Shown: positions 26,263 to 37,569 of the stretch, piece by piece | How the letters are laid out: each line of letters begins with the position of its first letter | Numbering within the stretch: the stretch's first letter is position 1 | Origin: Butyricicoccus sp. | GTDB taxonomy: Bacteria; Bacillota; Clostridia; Oscillospirales; Butyricicoccaceae | Direction of reading: 5' to 3' | DNA: 64,000 bases | NCBI GenBank assembly: GCA_017886875.1 | Contig: JAGHIZ010000103.1 | Location: 92,210 to 156,209, forward strand | The notes under the pieces: generated by a model | The model's database searches: none | The model's input: the letters and a program-made list of their open reading frames with translations, nothing else | Told to the model about the DNA's origin: nothing | Made by a program: the position numbers and the translations under genes

Positions 26263-27474
26263 ATCTATATTTTCATTCATAAGCTCTTTACCGCCACACA
26301 GTAAAAACATAGGTTTATCTGAAAGCATCATAGTATGAGAACCTAGTGTTTTTGCCCTTGAGATTGTAAACTGGCTTACTTCAACCGCTGCAAATCTAAG
26401 GCTTGCTAAGGCTGCTTGTGCCTCTGATAGACGTTCTAAATTATGAGCTGCTATAACAACCCTAATTTTATCGTTTTTATGTTTTAAAGATTGTAGTATT
26501 CTTTTAATTCCTCTAACATTATCGCCTACAAACACCGCATCTGGTATAATATCCACATTATGCTCTAGCATTTCAAGAGCATTGCCATATAAAGCAGCTA
26601 TATTATAAAGCCCCAAATGCTCTTTATTTTGCTTTAGCATTTCAAATTCCCCAGCATCTTCTTCTATTGCGATTACACTACCCTTGTAAGCCATTCTAGC
26701 AAGCTCTACAGCCATTTCTCCACTGCCTGCACCTATATTTATAATTTTATCAGTCGGCTGTATACGCATTAAATTCGCTGCACTCCAACGCACTTCTTGA
26801 GTCAGTGCATTTTCACATAATTTAAGCTCACTATCAAAAACAGTCTTTGTTTTATCATTGAAATTAGGATTTTCAATAATTATAACAGATGGATTTGCAA
26901 ACTCATAATCACGCAAGTGTTTTGCCTCATCTTGAACAATACGCTCTCTACCTGTTGCAACTTTTGAGCCTACTGTAACCCTTATATTATTAAGTCCTGC
27001 ATCACATAACATTCTACAAATATGGTCTGGTATATTTTCACCGCTTAAAAGCACAGCAACTTTTTTATTATAACTTATAGCTGCCAGTAAATCTTCACTA
27101 CCATATTCAAGCCAATAAATATCATCATAGCTTTGATTTGTTTTTGCACAAAGATACTGTACTGAGCTTACACCTGCATAACATCTAACATCAGCATAAG
27201 CTTTAAGTTCATTGTAAAGCTGCTCACCTTTTTCAAAAAACAGGCTATCGCCCTCTAAAAGCAATACAATATGCTGTCTTTTAGACTCTATGGCAAGCTC
27301 TTTCATATCGCTAAACGGAACAACTCGCCATGTATCACGCAGAGTTATAAGTGTACCCGCAATTTTTCCGTTTGCATATACTTCATCTGCTGTTTTGATT
27401 ATCTGAGTTACCTGTTCGGTAAGCAAACCTGCATGACCTGCACCTGCACCGATAATAGAAATAATTCGGCTCAT
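26245..27474 (-). CDS. cobL: Precorrin-6Y methyltransferase CbiE-CbiT fusion (CobL-like)
   Basis: 409 residues. The N-terminal ~200 residues are a tetrapyrrole C-methyltransferase domain (IISIIGAGAGHAGLLTEQ, LLLEGDSLFFEKG, CYAGVSSVQYLCAK) corresponding to CbiE. The C-terminal ~190 residues are a Rossmann SAM methylase (NIGAGSGEMAVELA, FVGDNVRG) corresponding to CbiT. The fusion methylates precorrin at C5/C15 and decarboxylates it during cobalamin synthesis. The start at 27474 is nine bases after GGAGGG. No other cobalamin gene is visible in the window, which is unusual for this pathway. Confidence 0.85.
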   Translation of the reverse strand: MSRIISIIGAGAGHAGLLTEQVTQIIKTADEVYANGKIAGTLITLRDTWRVVPFSDMKELAIESKRQHIVLLLEGDSLFFEKGEQLYNELKAYADVRCYAGVSSVQYLCAKTNQSYDDIYWLEYGSEDLLAAISYNKKVAVLLSGENIPDHICRMLCDAGLNNIRVTVGSKVATGRERIVQDEAKHLRDYEFANPSVIIIENPNFNDKTKTVFDSELKLCENALTQEVRWSAANLMRIQPTDKIINIGAGSGEMAVELARMAYKGSVIAIEEDAGEFEMLKQNKEHLGLYNIAALYGNALEMLEHNVDIIPDAVFVGDNVRGIKRILQSLKHKNDKIRVVIAAHNLERLSEAQAALASLRFAAVEVSQFTISRAKTLGSHTMMLSDKPMFLLCGGKELMNENIDTKKDE

Positions 27475-27527
27475 TGTCATTTACCCTCCTATACAAAAAG
27501 CATATTTAGTATAGCAAAAATTTATTA

Positions 27528-27569
27528 TAAAGTCAAAAACAGCTGAGCACTAAAACTGTGCTCAGCTGT
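27528..27569 (-). terminator. Terminator of the groESL operon
   Basis: The 12-bp stem ACAGCTGAGCAC/GTGCTCAGCTGT is followed on the minus strand by TTTTTGACTTT. Confidence 0.88.
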
Positions 27570-27581
27570 AAAAATTTTATA

Positions 27582-29210
<1,629 letters not shown>

Positions 29211-29241
29211 TTAAATTCCTCCAATTAATAAAGATAATATA

Positions 29242-29538
<297 letters not shown>

Positions 29539-29565
29539 CTAAAATTTTGAATTTACAATTTCATT

Positions 29566-29592
29566 TTAGCACTCTAAGCTTACGAGTGCTAA
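29566..29592. promoter_or_regulatory. CIRCE operator of groESL
   Basis: TTAGCACTC-N9-GAGTGCTAA, perfect match, between the promoter and groES. HrcA binding would repress the operon at normal temperature. Confidence 0.95.
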
Positions 29593-29600
29593 CGATTATT

Positions 29601-29629
29601 ATAATACATCACTCATCTATAAATTGCAA
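29601..29629 (-). promoter_or_regulatory. groESL promoter
   Basis: Minus strand TTGCAA, 17 bases, TATTAT, directly before the CIRCE element. Confidence 0.7.
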
Positions 29630-29647
29630 GGGGTGAATTGTGTTTTT

Positions 29648-30847
29648 TTAATAAATTTTTTTAGAGTTTTTTGTGTTTCTTGGCTGTCTAGTCGAATTTT
29701 TAGCCATCTGGTTTTTAAAAGGCTTTCTTTCAGGCTTAAAATACATATATAAATCGCATTTAATCATGCCGTTATATAGTTTTCTTTTTTTATCCGCAAT
29801 ATAACCAAAATGCTTTTCAAATTCCTCATCAGATGTTAGATAATACTGTTTTAAATCTGACTTACCTGCGGCTTTACCTAAAAGAGTATAAAGTTTTCTA
29901 GCCTCATCAATATCCATAAGTCGCTCACCGTATGGAGGGTTTGCAAACACTAAACCACTTCTATTTATATAATTAATCTTGGTTGCATCTTCAGTTGTAA
30001 ACTGAATTAAATTATTTACTCCCGCTTTTTTGGCATTTGCAATAGAAAGTTCTGTACATTCTTTGTCTATATCTGAACCGTAAATCTCAAATTTAGCATC
30101 AGTTAAAATGTTATCGAGTGCATTTTTTCTTGCATTGCTCCAAACCTCTTTAGGTATAACGTCCCACTTTTCCGCATCAAATCTACGTGTTAAACCTGCG
30201 GCACGTCTTTGTGCAATCATAGCCGCCTCAATAGCAATCGTGCCAGAGCCACAAAACGGGTCTAAAAGTGCATCTCTGCCACGCCAGCGAGCTACTTTTA
30301 TCATAGCAGCCGCAAGGGTTTCTCTAAGCGGTGCAGCATTAGAGTTTGCACGATAACCACGTTTATGAAGTCCTGCACCCGAGGTATCAAGAAATATTTC
30401 GGCTATATCATTCATAATAGAAAACTGTATTTGCACTTTTGAACCTACTTCTTCAAACCATGAAACACCATAAACACTTTCAAGTCGTTTAACAATAGAT
30501 TTTTTAATCATTGCTTGAGTGTGTGGCAATGAATTTATTTTTGAACCCAATATATGACCTTTAACTGGGAATGCATCATTTACACCAATCCAGCTTTCCC
30601 AATCAATTTTATATACATTATCAAATAATTCTTCAAAATTTGTGGCTTTAAACTTTGCAAGCCTAATAAGTACACGCTCTGCACAACGTAAATTTAAATT
30701 TGCCCATGCAAGAGTGTTAAAATCACCTGTAAAAAACACTCTGCCATTTTCTGCCCTTACATCTTCAAGTTTACCTTCAAAACGTAGTTCATCTGCAACA
30801 ATGCCTTCCAGTCCAAAAAGTGTAGGACAACAAAACTCCAACTTCAT
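29648..30847 (-). CDS. THUMP-domain rRNA methyltransferase (RlmL N-domain/YpsC-like)
   Basis: 399 residues. The start at 30847 is preceded by AAAGGATAA. An N-terminal THUMP RNA-binding domain (about 40-155) precedes a Rossmann methylase: DPFCGSGTIAIEAAMIA (SAM loop) and FANPPYGERL (NPPY catalytic motif for N-methylation of guanine). This matches the RlmL/YcbY N-terminal half, which methylates G2445 of 23S rRNA in E. coli. The C-terminal tail (residues ~380-399) is basic and Asn-rich, which is a common tail in Clostridia. Confidence 0.9.
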   Translation of the reverse strand: MKLEFCCPTLFGLEGIVADELRFEGKLEDVRAENGRVFFTGDFNTLAWANLNLRCAERVLIRLAKFKATNFEELFDNVYKIDWESWIGVNDAFPVKGHILGSKINSLPHTQAMIKKSIVKRLESVYGVSWFEEVGSKVQIQFSIMNDIAEIFLDTSGAGLHKRGYRANSNAAPLRETLAAAMIKVARWRGRDALLDPFCGSGTIAIEAAMIAQRRAAGLTRRFDAEKWDVIPKEVWSNARKNALDNILTDAKFEIYGSDIDKECTELSIANAKKAGVNNLIQFTTEDATKINYINRSGLVFANPPYGERLMDIDEARKLYTLLGKAAGKSDLKQYYLTSDEEFEKHFGYIADKKRKLYNGMIKCDLYMYFKPERKPFKNQMAKNSTRQPRNTKNSKKIY

Positions 30848-30861
30848 ATTTTTTATCCTTT

Positions 30862-30898
30862 CTTTTAAAAAAGCTCTCATCTTTCAAAGATAAGAGCT
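30862..30898 (-). terminator. Terminator after spoVB
   Basis: On the minus strand AGCTCTTATCTTT pairs with AAAGATGAGAGCT, followed by TTTTTTAAAAG. The spoVB stop is 32 bases upstream. Confidence 0.8.
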
Positions 30899-30929
30899 GT
30901 TTGTATCATATCTTGTTTAGTTTAATTTG

Positions 30930-32483
30930 TCAATAGAGTGACCATATAAATGACATATTAGTTGATTTATCTGTTTTTATATAATCACTGAGTTTTACAC
31001 CTAATATATTAAGTAAAAATACACATATGCCACCTGATGAAATAACGGTAAACACAACTGATAACCACTGAAAACCAACTGCACCAAGGAAAAATGTATA
31101 TAAAACTCTTACCCATAAAAAAACAGTTGCACCACAAACAAGTGGTTTTGCAAAAAGAGAAAATAATTTTTGTTTTATATCAGTACAACTACATAAACAT
31201 ATAAAATTACAACCAACAGTTAAAATACTAGCCATAACTTGAGCTATTATATACCCATAAATACCAAGTTTTGGACTTGCTGCAAGCACCCATACCAAAA
31301 CAAGTTGTAAAATCTCACCTGCAACAGCAGAAAACACAACAAAACGTTGTTTACCTAGTCCATTTAATATACCAGTTGTAACCATATGATAATAAACAAA
31401 CACCACTTCAACGCCTAATATAGCCATATATGAAAGCGTTATCTGCTCAGCAAAGAATAAACGTGATAATGTAGGTGCTAACGGCACAATTAACGCTGTA
31501 AGCGGAATTGCAAGTAGACCTGTTATACCTATTGCTTTTTCAACAAGTGCATTTATACGGTTATCATTTCCCTGTGTACGGCTTTTACTTATAGCGGGCA
31601 TTATAACTGTACACATAGAACCAACCATAGCTATTGGTAAGAGTAAAAGCGGCATAGCCATTGAAGAAATAACACCTAGTTGATAAAGTGCTTGCTGTTC
31701 GGTAAGTCCTGCAAGCATTAAACGCTTAGGCAAAATAATAGAACTTGCTGACGCTAATATATTATTAAACACAGCCGCACCAGTTAGCGGCAAAACAACA
31801 GAAATAAATTCCTTATTAAATCCGCTTGGTAAAGGTTTTAATATTGGTTTATATATTTTAGTTTTATATATTCTAGCAAGTAGTGTTGCACTTGCACATT
31901 CACTTAAACACATACCAATAAAAATTATTATTGCAACCTTGCCTGTATCCTCTCCCCCCAAAATAGCAAGCAATCCAAGCACACTGCCAATTCTTATTAT
32001 TTGTTCGGTAAGCTCGGCTGATGCTGCCCATTCCACTTTATCAAGTCCTATACATATTGATTTTACAATGTTTTCAACACCTGTTAAAGCTAAACAGATA
32101 ATCATTATAGGGAAAACTGTTTTTATGCTTAAATCTCCTAGTATATTTTGTGCTATAAAATCCCTAAAAATAAAAAGTATAATTGCACCTAGAGATATAA
32201 ATAAAACAAAAGTTTTTGCAGCTTTTTTGGTCATTAGTCCTATAGAGTTCCTATGTCCTGAGGCGTAAAGCTCGGCTGATAACCTAGAACATGCCATAGT
32301 AATACCCGATAAACAAGCCGCATGTACCACAGCATAAACCGAATATGCTAAATGATACAATCCTAAACCCTCAGCACCAGCAAGACGGCTAACACCTATA
32401 CGATATATAAACCCTAAACCTTGTAAACCTATATTAGAGGCACATAAAACCATTATGCTATATAAAAGTCCATGATGTTTCAA
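30930..32483 (-). CDS. spoVB: SpoVB-like lipid flippase (MOP superfamily)
   Basis: 517 residues and about fourteen hydrophobic helices. The N-terminus YSIMVLCASNIGLQGLGFIYRIGVSRLAGAEGLGLYHLAYSVY-type pattern and the GITMACSRLSAEL segment match SpoVB, a polysaccharide-precursor flippase needed for spore cortex; generic MurJ-like members look similar. The start appears to be TTG at 32483 with AAAGGAC twelve bases upstream. It is a single gene between terminators. Confidence 0.85.
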   Translation of the reverse strand: MKHHGLLYSIMVLCASNIGLQGLGFIYRIGVSRLAGAEGLGLYHLAYSVYAVVHAACLSGITMACSRLSAELYASGHRNSIGLMTKKAAKTFVLFISLGAIILFIFRDFIAQNILGDLSIKTVFPIMIICLALTGVENIVKSICIGLDKVEWAASAELTEQIIRIGSVLGLLAILGGEDTGKVAIIIFIGMCLSECASATLLARIYKTKIYKPILKPLPSGFNKEFISVVLPLTGAAVFNNILASASSIILPKRLMLAGLTEQQALYQLGVISSMAMPLLLLPIAMVGSMCTVIMPAISKSRTQGNDNRINALVEKAIGITGLLAIPLTALIVPLAPTLSRLFFAEQITLSYMAILGVEVVFVYYHMVTTGILNGLGKQRFVVFSAVAGEILQLVLVWVLAASPKLGIYGYIIAQVMASILTVGCNFICLCSCTDIKQKLFSLFAKPLVCGATVFLWVRVLYTFFLGAVGFQWLSVVFTVISSGGICVFLLNILGVKLSDYIKTDKSTNMSFIWSLY

Positions 32484-32626
32484 AGCATTGCCCAGTCCTT
32501 TAAAATAATTGTTTACTAAACTATATGCTCTGTTAATATATCTTTATGATTTAAAAATTTATTTTAATATGTATGTAGTATTTGACTTTAAAAAGGTAGT
32601 ATATAAGTAGAGGGAGGTAAAAAACA

Positions 32627-33175
32627 ATGGAAGATGAAAAAATTATTGATTTATTTTTTGAAAGGTCGGAAAAAGCAATACAAGAACTAGACAGCAAATA
32701 TGGTAAATTATTTTATAAGCTGTCAAATAATATTATAAACAACAAGCAAGATGCAGAAGAATGTGTGAATGATGCTTATTTAGGGGCATGGAACACCATA
32801 CCGCCACAAAAACCAAATCCACTTTTATCTTACATATGCAAAATTGTTCGTAATATTTCAATTAAAAACTATTGGAAAAATAAAAAACACAGCACTTATA
32901 CAATTTCACTTGATGAGCTAAAGCCATTTATATGCGGAAATTCAACCACAGAAAATGAAATTGAAGTCAAAGAATTAACACATATTATTGAAAATTTTTT
33001 AGATACGCTTTCAAAAGAAAACCGCATTATTTTTATAAGGCGATATTGGTTTTATGATAACTACAAAGATATAGCTGAATTTATGGGGGTTTCCGAAAAA
33101 ACAATCTCTGTCAGATTAACAAGGATAAGAAAAAAATTAAAAGCACACCTAATAGAAATGGAGGTTTTATCATGA
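32627..33175 (+). CDS. ECF-type RNA polymerase sigma factor
   Basis: 182 residues. Region 2 (KLFYKLSNNIINNKQDAEECVNDAYLGAWN) recognises the -10 element and core polymerase. Region 4 (LSKENRIIFIRRYWFYDNYKDIAEFMGVSEKTISVRLTRIRKKLK) binds the -35 element. It is a typical Clostridial small sigma-70 factor. The next gene overlaps its end by four bases and encodes a membrane-anchored partner, probably the anti-sigma factor. GGGAGG lies before the start. Its target promoters are unknown. Confidence 0.9.
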   Translation: MEDEKIIDLFFERSEKAIQELDSKYGKLFYKLSNNIINNKQDAEECVNDAYLGAWNTIPPQKPNPLLSYICKIVRNISIKNYWKNKKHSTYTISLDELKPFICGNSTTENEIEVKELTHIIENFLDTLSKENRIIFIRRYWFYDNYKDIAEFMGVSEKTISVRLTRIRKKLKAHLIEMEVLS

Positions 33176-33918
33176 ATACCAAAAAATTTTCTGATGCTAT
33201 GAGCCAAATTGATGATAAATATATTGATGAGGCTATAAACTACAAGAAAAATAAAAAAATCACTTGGATTAAGTTGGGTGCAGTAGCGGCTTGTTTTGTG
33301 ATTGTTGTTACAGCAGTTTCGGTTTTGCCTAATGTTACACCAGATAAACCAAAAAACCGTTTTGGATTATCTGATAATTCTTATGCTGAGAAATCTCTTC
33401 TATGTTCATATACTGAGGAAGAACTATTTACTGTTTTTGATACACATATTTTCAAAGGTAAAATTTTATCACTTGATAATATAGAGATGGATTTTAACGG
33501 TGAGAAACTATATCGTGCGATTGCACAAATAAAAATAGAAAAAGTTTATAGAGGTTCTTGTGACAAAGGTGATACTGTTTCTGTTATGTTGCCATGTCCT
33601 ATTACAGAAGGTGTTTGGGTGGAAGATACAGATACAGTATGTGCTATGAAAGAAGGCATGACTGGAATATTTATGCCTATATTTTACACAGAGGAAAACT
33701 CCTTTTTAGAATATAACAATGCACGTTTATTTCAAAAAGATATTGCGGATTATGGCTTTCCTGATGGTATACGTTTTGCTTTTCTTGAAACAAAAGATGG
33801 ACTTATATTTGATAGAGGTTCATATGAAACCATATCTGATGCAAAAACACTTGATGAAGTTGAAGAATATGTTGAAAATATGATTATAAAGGTATCATCT
33901 ATAAACTATGAAAAATAG
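33172..33918 (+). CDS. Putative membrane-anchored anti-sigma factor
   Basis: 248 residues. The first ~30 are cytoplasmic, charged and helical (SQIDDKYIDEAINYKKNKK). One transmembrane helix follows (about 33-51), then a ~190-residue extracellular beta-rich domain. The overlap with the ECF sigma gene (ATGA) and this layout are typical of anti-sigma factors in Clostridia. No zinc-binding HxxxCxxC motif is seen, so it is not a ZAS-type anti-sigma. The signal it senses is unknown. Confidence 0.75.
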   Translation: MNTKKFSDAMSQIDDKYIDEAINYKKNKKITWIKLGAVAACFVIVVTAVSVLPNVTPDKPKNRFGLSDNSYAEKSLLCSYTEEELFTVFDTHIFKGKILSLDNIEMDFNGEKLYRAIAQIKIEKVYRGSCDKGDTVSVMLPCPITEGVWVEDTDTVCAMKEGMTGIFMPIFYTEENSFLEYNNARLFQKDIADYGFPDGIRFAFLETKDGLIFDRGSYETISDAKTLDEVEEYVENMIIKVSSINYEK

Positions 33919-33919
33919 T

Positions 33920-33957
33920 AAAAAGCAGAGTTTTTTAGTTAAAACTCTGCTTTTTTA
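33920..33957. terminator. Bidirectional terminator
   Basis: AAAAAGCAGAGTTTT pairs with AAAACTCTGCTTTTT. It ends the ECF operon and the convergent kinase gene. Confidence 0.85.
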
Positions 33958-34468
33958 AGTCAATATCTATATTATATTTACCATCAATCAATATGTAATT
34001 GACCTTGTGCTTTTTCGCAAGTTTCAAAAAATGAGCATTGTCTAACAAAACACTCTCCATTGTACAGTATTCATCATCTTTACGATTTTCCACAACACTA
34101 GCATATGTTTTTATGTCTATAAAGTTGTTCTTTATATATTCCTCGCTCATTACAAGGCAATAATATTTTATATGTGCAAGATAATCCTTTTTAAAATACT
34201 TCTGCCAATCAAAAGGGATATAGCACCCTTCAACAATCAGATTTTGATTATTCTCTATGACTGTCTTTACCATTTCACACACAATAGGCCATAAATATTT
34301 AGTAAGGTCATCATCACTACTCATAGGATTAAGTTCTGTATTTTTACTGCGAATTAATCCCATTTTCAAATGGTCTATAGATAAATATGGATATTTATAT
34401 TTTTCAAGTAACTTTTGTGCAAGTGCTGTTTTTCCTGTGTGTGATGCACCTGTTATTAATATAATCAT
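33935..34468 (-). CDS. P-loop ATP/GTP-binding kinase-like protein
   Basis: 177 residues with Walker A GASHTGKT at residues 7-14 and LSIDHLKMGL next. The order of NQNLIVEGCYIP and the later RKDD segment is like small-molecule kinases of the zeta-toxin/adenylate-kinase/2-phosphoglycerate-kinase group. It probably phosphorylates a small molecule, but the substrate cannot be read. No antitoxin-like partner is seen next to it, so a toxin role is unlikely. It is isolated between terminators. Confidence 0.7.
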   Translation of the reverse strand: MIILITGASHTGKTALAQKLLEKYKYPYLSIDHLKMGLIRSKNTELNPMSSDDDLTKYLWPIVCEMVKTVIENNQNLIVEGCYIPFDWQKYFKKDYLAHIKYYCLVMSEEYIKNNFIDIKTYASVVENRKDDEYCTMESVLLDNAHFLKLAKKHKVNYILIDGKYNIDIDLKKQSFN

Positions 34469-34514
34469 TATTTCACCAATAAAATATAAAATAATCTTAT
34501 ATTTCCTATATATT

Positions 34515-34559
34515 AAATATTAAAAAGAAAGTGAAAGCAATCGTGCTTTCGCTTTCTTT
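34515..34559 (-). terminator. Terminator after tgt
   Basis: A 16-bp stem, AAAGAAAGCGAAAGCA with TGCTTTCACTTTCTTT (one mismatch), followed by TTAATATT on the minus strand. Confidence 0.8.
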
Positions 34560-34565
34560 AAATTT

Positions 34566-35708
34566 TTATATTCTCTTGGCTAATTTTTCGCTGTATTCAG
34601 CTCTAAACTGCTCAAAAGTACCATTTTCAATATGTTCTCTAATCTTAACCATAAGATTATTATAAAACCATAGATTATGCTGGACAAGTAATCTTTGTGA
34701 TAGCATTTCACCCGCTTTTAACAAATGCCTTACATAAGCCTTGCTAAATTTTCTACAAGTTGGACACTGACAGCCTTCTTCAATCGGTGTATCATCGGTT
34801 TGATACTTAGCATTATTTATATTTATAATACCATTCCATGTGAATAAATGACCATGTCTTGCATTTCTAGTAGGCATTACGCAGTCAAAGAAATCAACAC
34901 CTCTATAAACAGCCTCAATAATATTAGATGGTGTACCAACACCCATTAAATAACGAGGTTTATTTTCTGGTGCATGAGGAAGTACAACATCAAGTATATG
35001 ATACATAACATCAGTTGATTCACCTACTGCAAGGCCGCCGATAGCATACCCTGGTAAATCGAGCTTTTTAATATCTTCCATATGCTTAATACGTAAATCA
35101 TCATATGTTCCGCCTTGGTTAATACCAAAAAGCATTTGTTTAGGATTTACTGTATCAGGTAAATTATTAAGTCTTTCAAGCTCATCTTTACAACGCTGTA
35201 ACCAACGTGTTGTACGCTCACAAGAATTTTTAACATATTCATAAGGTGCAGGGTTTTCCACACATTCATCAAATGCCATTGCAATATCTGAGCCAAGATT
35301 AGACTGTATTCTCATACTCTCCTCTGGCCCCATGAAAATTTTTCTGCCATCTACATGAGAGTTAAAGAAAACACCTTCTTCTTTGATTTTACGCAGAGAT
35401 GACAGTGAAAACACTTGAAATCCTCCGCTATCTGTAAGCATAGGGCCGTCCCAACACATAAATTTATGCAGTCCGCCCATTTGTCTAACAATAGCATCTC
35501 CTGGACGAACATGCAAATGATAAGTATTAGACAGCTCTACTTGACAGCCAAGCTCTTTTAAATCAAATGCATCTACTGCACCCTTAATTGCACCCGCTGT
35601 ACCTACATTCATAAAAACAGGGGTTTGAACTGTGCCATGTGCGGTTTGGAACTCGCCACGTCTTGCTTTGCCCTCTGTTTTTAATATATTAAATTTTCCA
35701 ATTTCCAT
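34566..35708 (-). CDS. tgt: tRNA-guanine transglycosylase
   Basis: 380 residues. Visible motifs are MLTDSGGFQVFSL (nucleophile region), GGLAVGES, FFDCVMPTRNARHG (second catalytic Asp) and the zinc site CQCPTC with a later His. It swaps guanine-34 for preQ1 or queuine in tRNAs for Asp, Asn, His and Tyr. Here no queA or queuosine-synthesis genes are next to it. It is followed by a terminator and preceded by the aminotransferase on the same strand with only 24 bases between. Confidence 0.97.
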   Translation of the reverse strand: MEIGKFNILKTEGKARRGEFQTAHGTVQTPVFMNVGTAGAIKGAVDAFDLKELGCQVELSNTYHLHVRPGDAIVRQMGGLHKFMCWDGPMLTDSGGFQVFSLSSLRKIKEEGVFFNSHVDGRKIFMGPEESMRIQSNLGSDIAMAFDECVENPAPYEYVKNSCERTTRWLQRCKDELERLNNLPDTVNPKQMLFGINQGGTYDDLRIKHMEDIKKLDLPGYAIGGLAVGESTDVMYHILDVVLPHAPENKPRYLMGVGTPSNIIEAVYRGVDFFDCVMPTRNARHGHLFTWNGIININNAKYQTDDTPIEEGCQCPTCRKFSKAYVRHLLKAGEMLSQRLLVQHNLWFYNNLMVKIREHIENGTFEQFRAEYSEKLAKRI

Positions 35709-35732
35709 AAAAATTTTTTACTCACTCGCTTT

Positions 35733-36905
35733 TTAGTTTTTTATACTTTCAAGGAAAGCTCTAATTCTTCTCATAGCTTCCTTTAGATGTGCCATAGAAT
35801 AAGAATAAGAAATTCTAACATGACCTTCGCCGCTTTCACCAAATGCATTTCCTGGTACAACAGCGACTTTTTGTTCTTCCAGCAGACGATTACAAAACTC
35901 CTCTGATGTCATACCAGTAGACTCAATAGATGGGAAAACATAAAACGCACCCATTGGTTCAAAACAATCTAGCCCCATGCTTCTTAGTTCTTCCACAAGA
36001 TAACGTCTACGCATATCATATTGTGTACGCATACGGTAAACATCAGCATCACCTGTTCTTATAGCTTCAATTCCTGCAAACTGTGCTGTAGTAGGTGCGG
36101 ACATAATGCCAAACTGATGTATTTTACAAATTGGTGCAAGCATTTCTTTAGGAGCAACTGCCCAACCTAAACGCCAACCAGTCATTGCATAAGATTTAGA
36201 AAAACCACCTACAACTATTGTGCGTTCTCTCATACCGTCAATCTCTGCAAAACAAACATGTTCGCCTTCATATGTAAGGTCGCAATAAATTTCATCACTT
36301 AGAACAAGTATATTAGTGTCACGAATAACTTCAGCTATTGCTTCAAGCTCCTTATGGTTCATAATAGCACCTGTTGGGTTATTAGGGAAAGGCAAAACAA
36401 GCAGTTTTGTTTTAGGAGTAATAGCTGCTTTAAGTCTTTCAGGTGTTAATTTGAATTGGTCTTCTGCAACTGTTGGTATAGTCACAGGTGTACCACCTGC
36501 CATAATTGTAAGTGGAGTATAACACACAAATGATGGTTCTGGAATTAACACTTCATCTCCAACGCTTACAAATGCACGGATAGTATTATCAATAGCCTCA
36601 CTACCGCCAACTGTTACTAAAACTTCTTTATCTGGGTTATAACTTATACCATGTTTTTGTTTAATCTTATTTGCAATTTCTGCACGAAGTTCTGCCAGTC
36701 CCCAGTTAGATGTATAGAATGTTTTACCTTTTTCAAGTGAAGTTATACCTGCTCTACGAATTTGCCAAGGTGTTTCAAAATCAGGTTCACCCACACCGAG
36801 TGAAATTGCCCCTTCCATTGTAGCAACGATATCAAAAAATTTTCTAATACCAGATGGTTTTACAATTTTGACACGGTCCGAGTAAAGTTCGGAATAATTT
36901 ACCAT
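35733..36905 (-). CDS. PLP-dependent class I/II aminotransferase (PatA/DapX-like)
   Basis: 390 residues. The pyridoxal lysine is in VVGGFSKSYAMTGWRLGW (SKxxxMTGWR), with the Asn motif PFPNNPTGAIM, the YxxL region and RISYS(Y)S near the end binding the substrate carboxylate. Members include PatA and aspartate/aromatic transaminases. The amino acid used is not certain. It is the second gene after an Lrp-family regulator: the regulator stop overlaps its start by seven bases, so the two are co-regulated. Confidence 0.88.
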   Translation of the reverse strand: MVNYSELYSDRVKIVKPSGIRKFFDIVATMEGAISLGVGEPDFETPWQIRRAGITSLEKGKTFYTSNWGLAELRAEIANKIKQKHGISYNPDKEVLVTVGGSEAIDNTIRAFVSVGDEVLIPEPSFVCYTPLTIMAGGTPVTIPTVAEDQFKLTPERLKAAITPKTKLLVLPFPNNPTGAIMNHKELEAIAEVIRDTNILVLSDEIYCDLTYEGEHVCFAEIDGMRERTIVVGGFSKSYAMTGWRLGWAVAPKEMLAPICKIHQFGIMSAPTTAQFAGIEAIRTGDADVYRMRTQYDMRRRYLVEELRSMGLDCFEPMGAFYVFPSIESTGMTSEEFCNRLLEEQKVAVVPGNAFGESGEGHVRISYSYSMAHLKEAMRRIRAFLESIKN

Positions 36906-37390
36906 GTTATCATTACCTCTCTTGTATCTTGAGTAGATGGGTCATAAATAACGCCTTGGTCTTTATATTTTTTCATAATAAAATGAGTAGCAGTAGAAAT
37001 AACACTTTCCATTGGAGCTAGGTTTTCAGAAACAAACTGAGAGATTTCACGCATGGTGTGACCTGTAATAATAATGGTAAGGTCAAAACCACCAGACATT
37101 AAATATGCACTTTGCACCTGTGGATAAGAGCAAATCTGTCTTGCAATTTCATCAAAACCCATACCTTTTTGTGGAGTTATACGAACTTCAATTTGAGCTG
37201 TAACAGTTTCATCTGATGTTTTATCCCAATCAATAACAGCCTTATAGCCTAAAATTACATTCTCACGCTCAAGAGCTTCGATTTCTTGCTGGATTTCCTT
37301 TTCGGTTGCACCAAGCATACGAGCTATCTGGGCGGCAGTCATACGACCATCTTGTTCCAGCATGGCGAGGATTTTTTCTTTATACTTCAT
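36899..37390 (-). CDS. Lrp/AsnC-family transcriptional regulator
   Basis: 163 residues. The N-terminal winged HTH (DGRMTAAQIARMLGATEKEIQQEI) is followed by the ligand-binding RAM domain (VQSAYLMSGGFDLTIIITGHTM) with the characteristic GxxD/E position. It controls its own operon and the adjacent aminotransferase in response to an amino acid. The start ATG follows AGGAGGAAAATGTT on the minus strand. A ~500-base plus-side gap beyond it holds locus B. Confidence 0.9.
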   Translation of the reverse strand: MKYKEKILAMLEQDGRMTAAQIARMLGATEKEIQQEIEALERENVILGYKAVIDWDKTSDETVTAQIEVRITPQKGMGFDEIARQICSYPQVQSAYLMSGGFDLTIIITGHTMREISQFVSENLAPMESVISTATHFIMKKYKDQGVIYDPSTQDTREVMITW

Positions 37391-37506
37391 AACATTTTCC
37401 TCCTATAACTACGGATGCCGCTGCACCCGAATAATTAAGATATCCTCTTTTGAGGTTTACATATTATTATACAATTATACACGATTTTTTCCCATATGAA
37501 AACCTT

Positions 37507-37545
37507 AATAAATAAAAAAGCCTGCTATTGACTTTAGGCAGACTT
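37507..37545 (-). terminator. Terminator of toxin mRNA B
   Basis: On the minus strand AAGTCTGC pairs with GCAGGCTT, followed by TTTTATTTATT. Its loop contains the TTGACT box of the antisense promoter. The toxin mRNA would end here, before lrp. Confidence 0.65.
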
Positions 37546-37556
37546 TTGTGTTAAGC
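37528..37556 (+). promoter_or_regulatory. Tentative promoter of antisense RNA B
   Basis: TTGACT, 17 bases, TTAAGC; the -10 box is poor. Placed here by analogy with locus A. Confidence 0.35.
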
Positions 37557-37569
37557 TTCTGTTAGGTAA

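Noticed and set aside
33935..34468. Zeta-type toxin
   Set aside because: Only the P-loop fold is shared; there is no antitoxin partner, and the gene is isolated between terminators.
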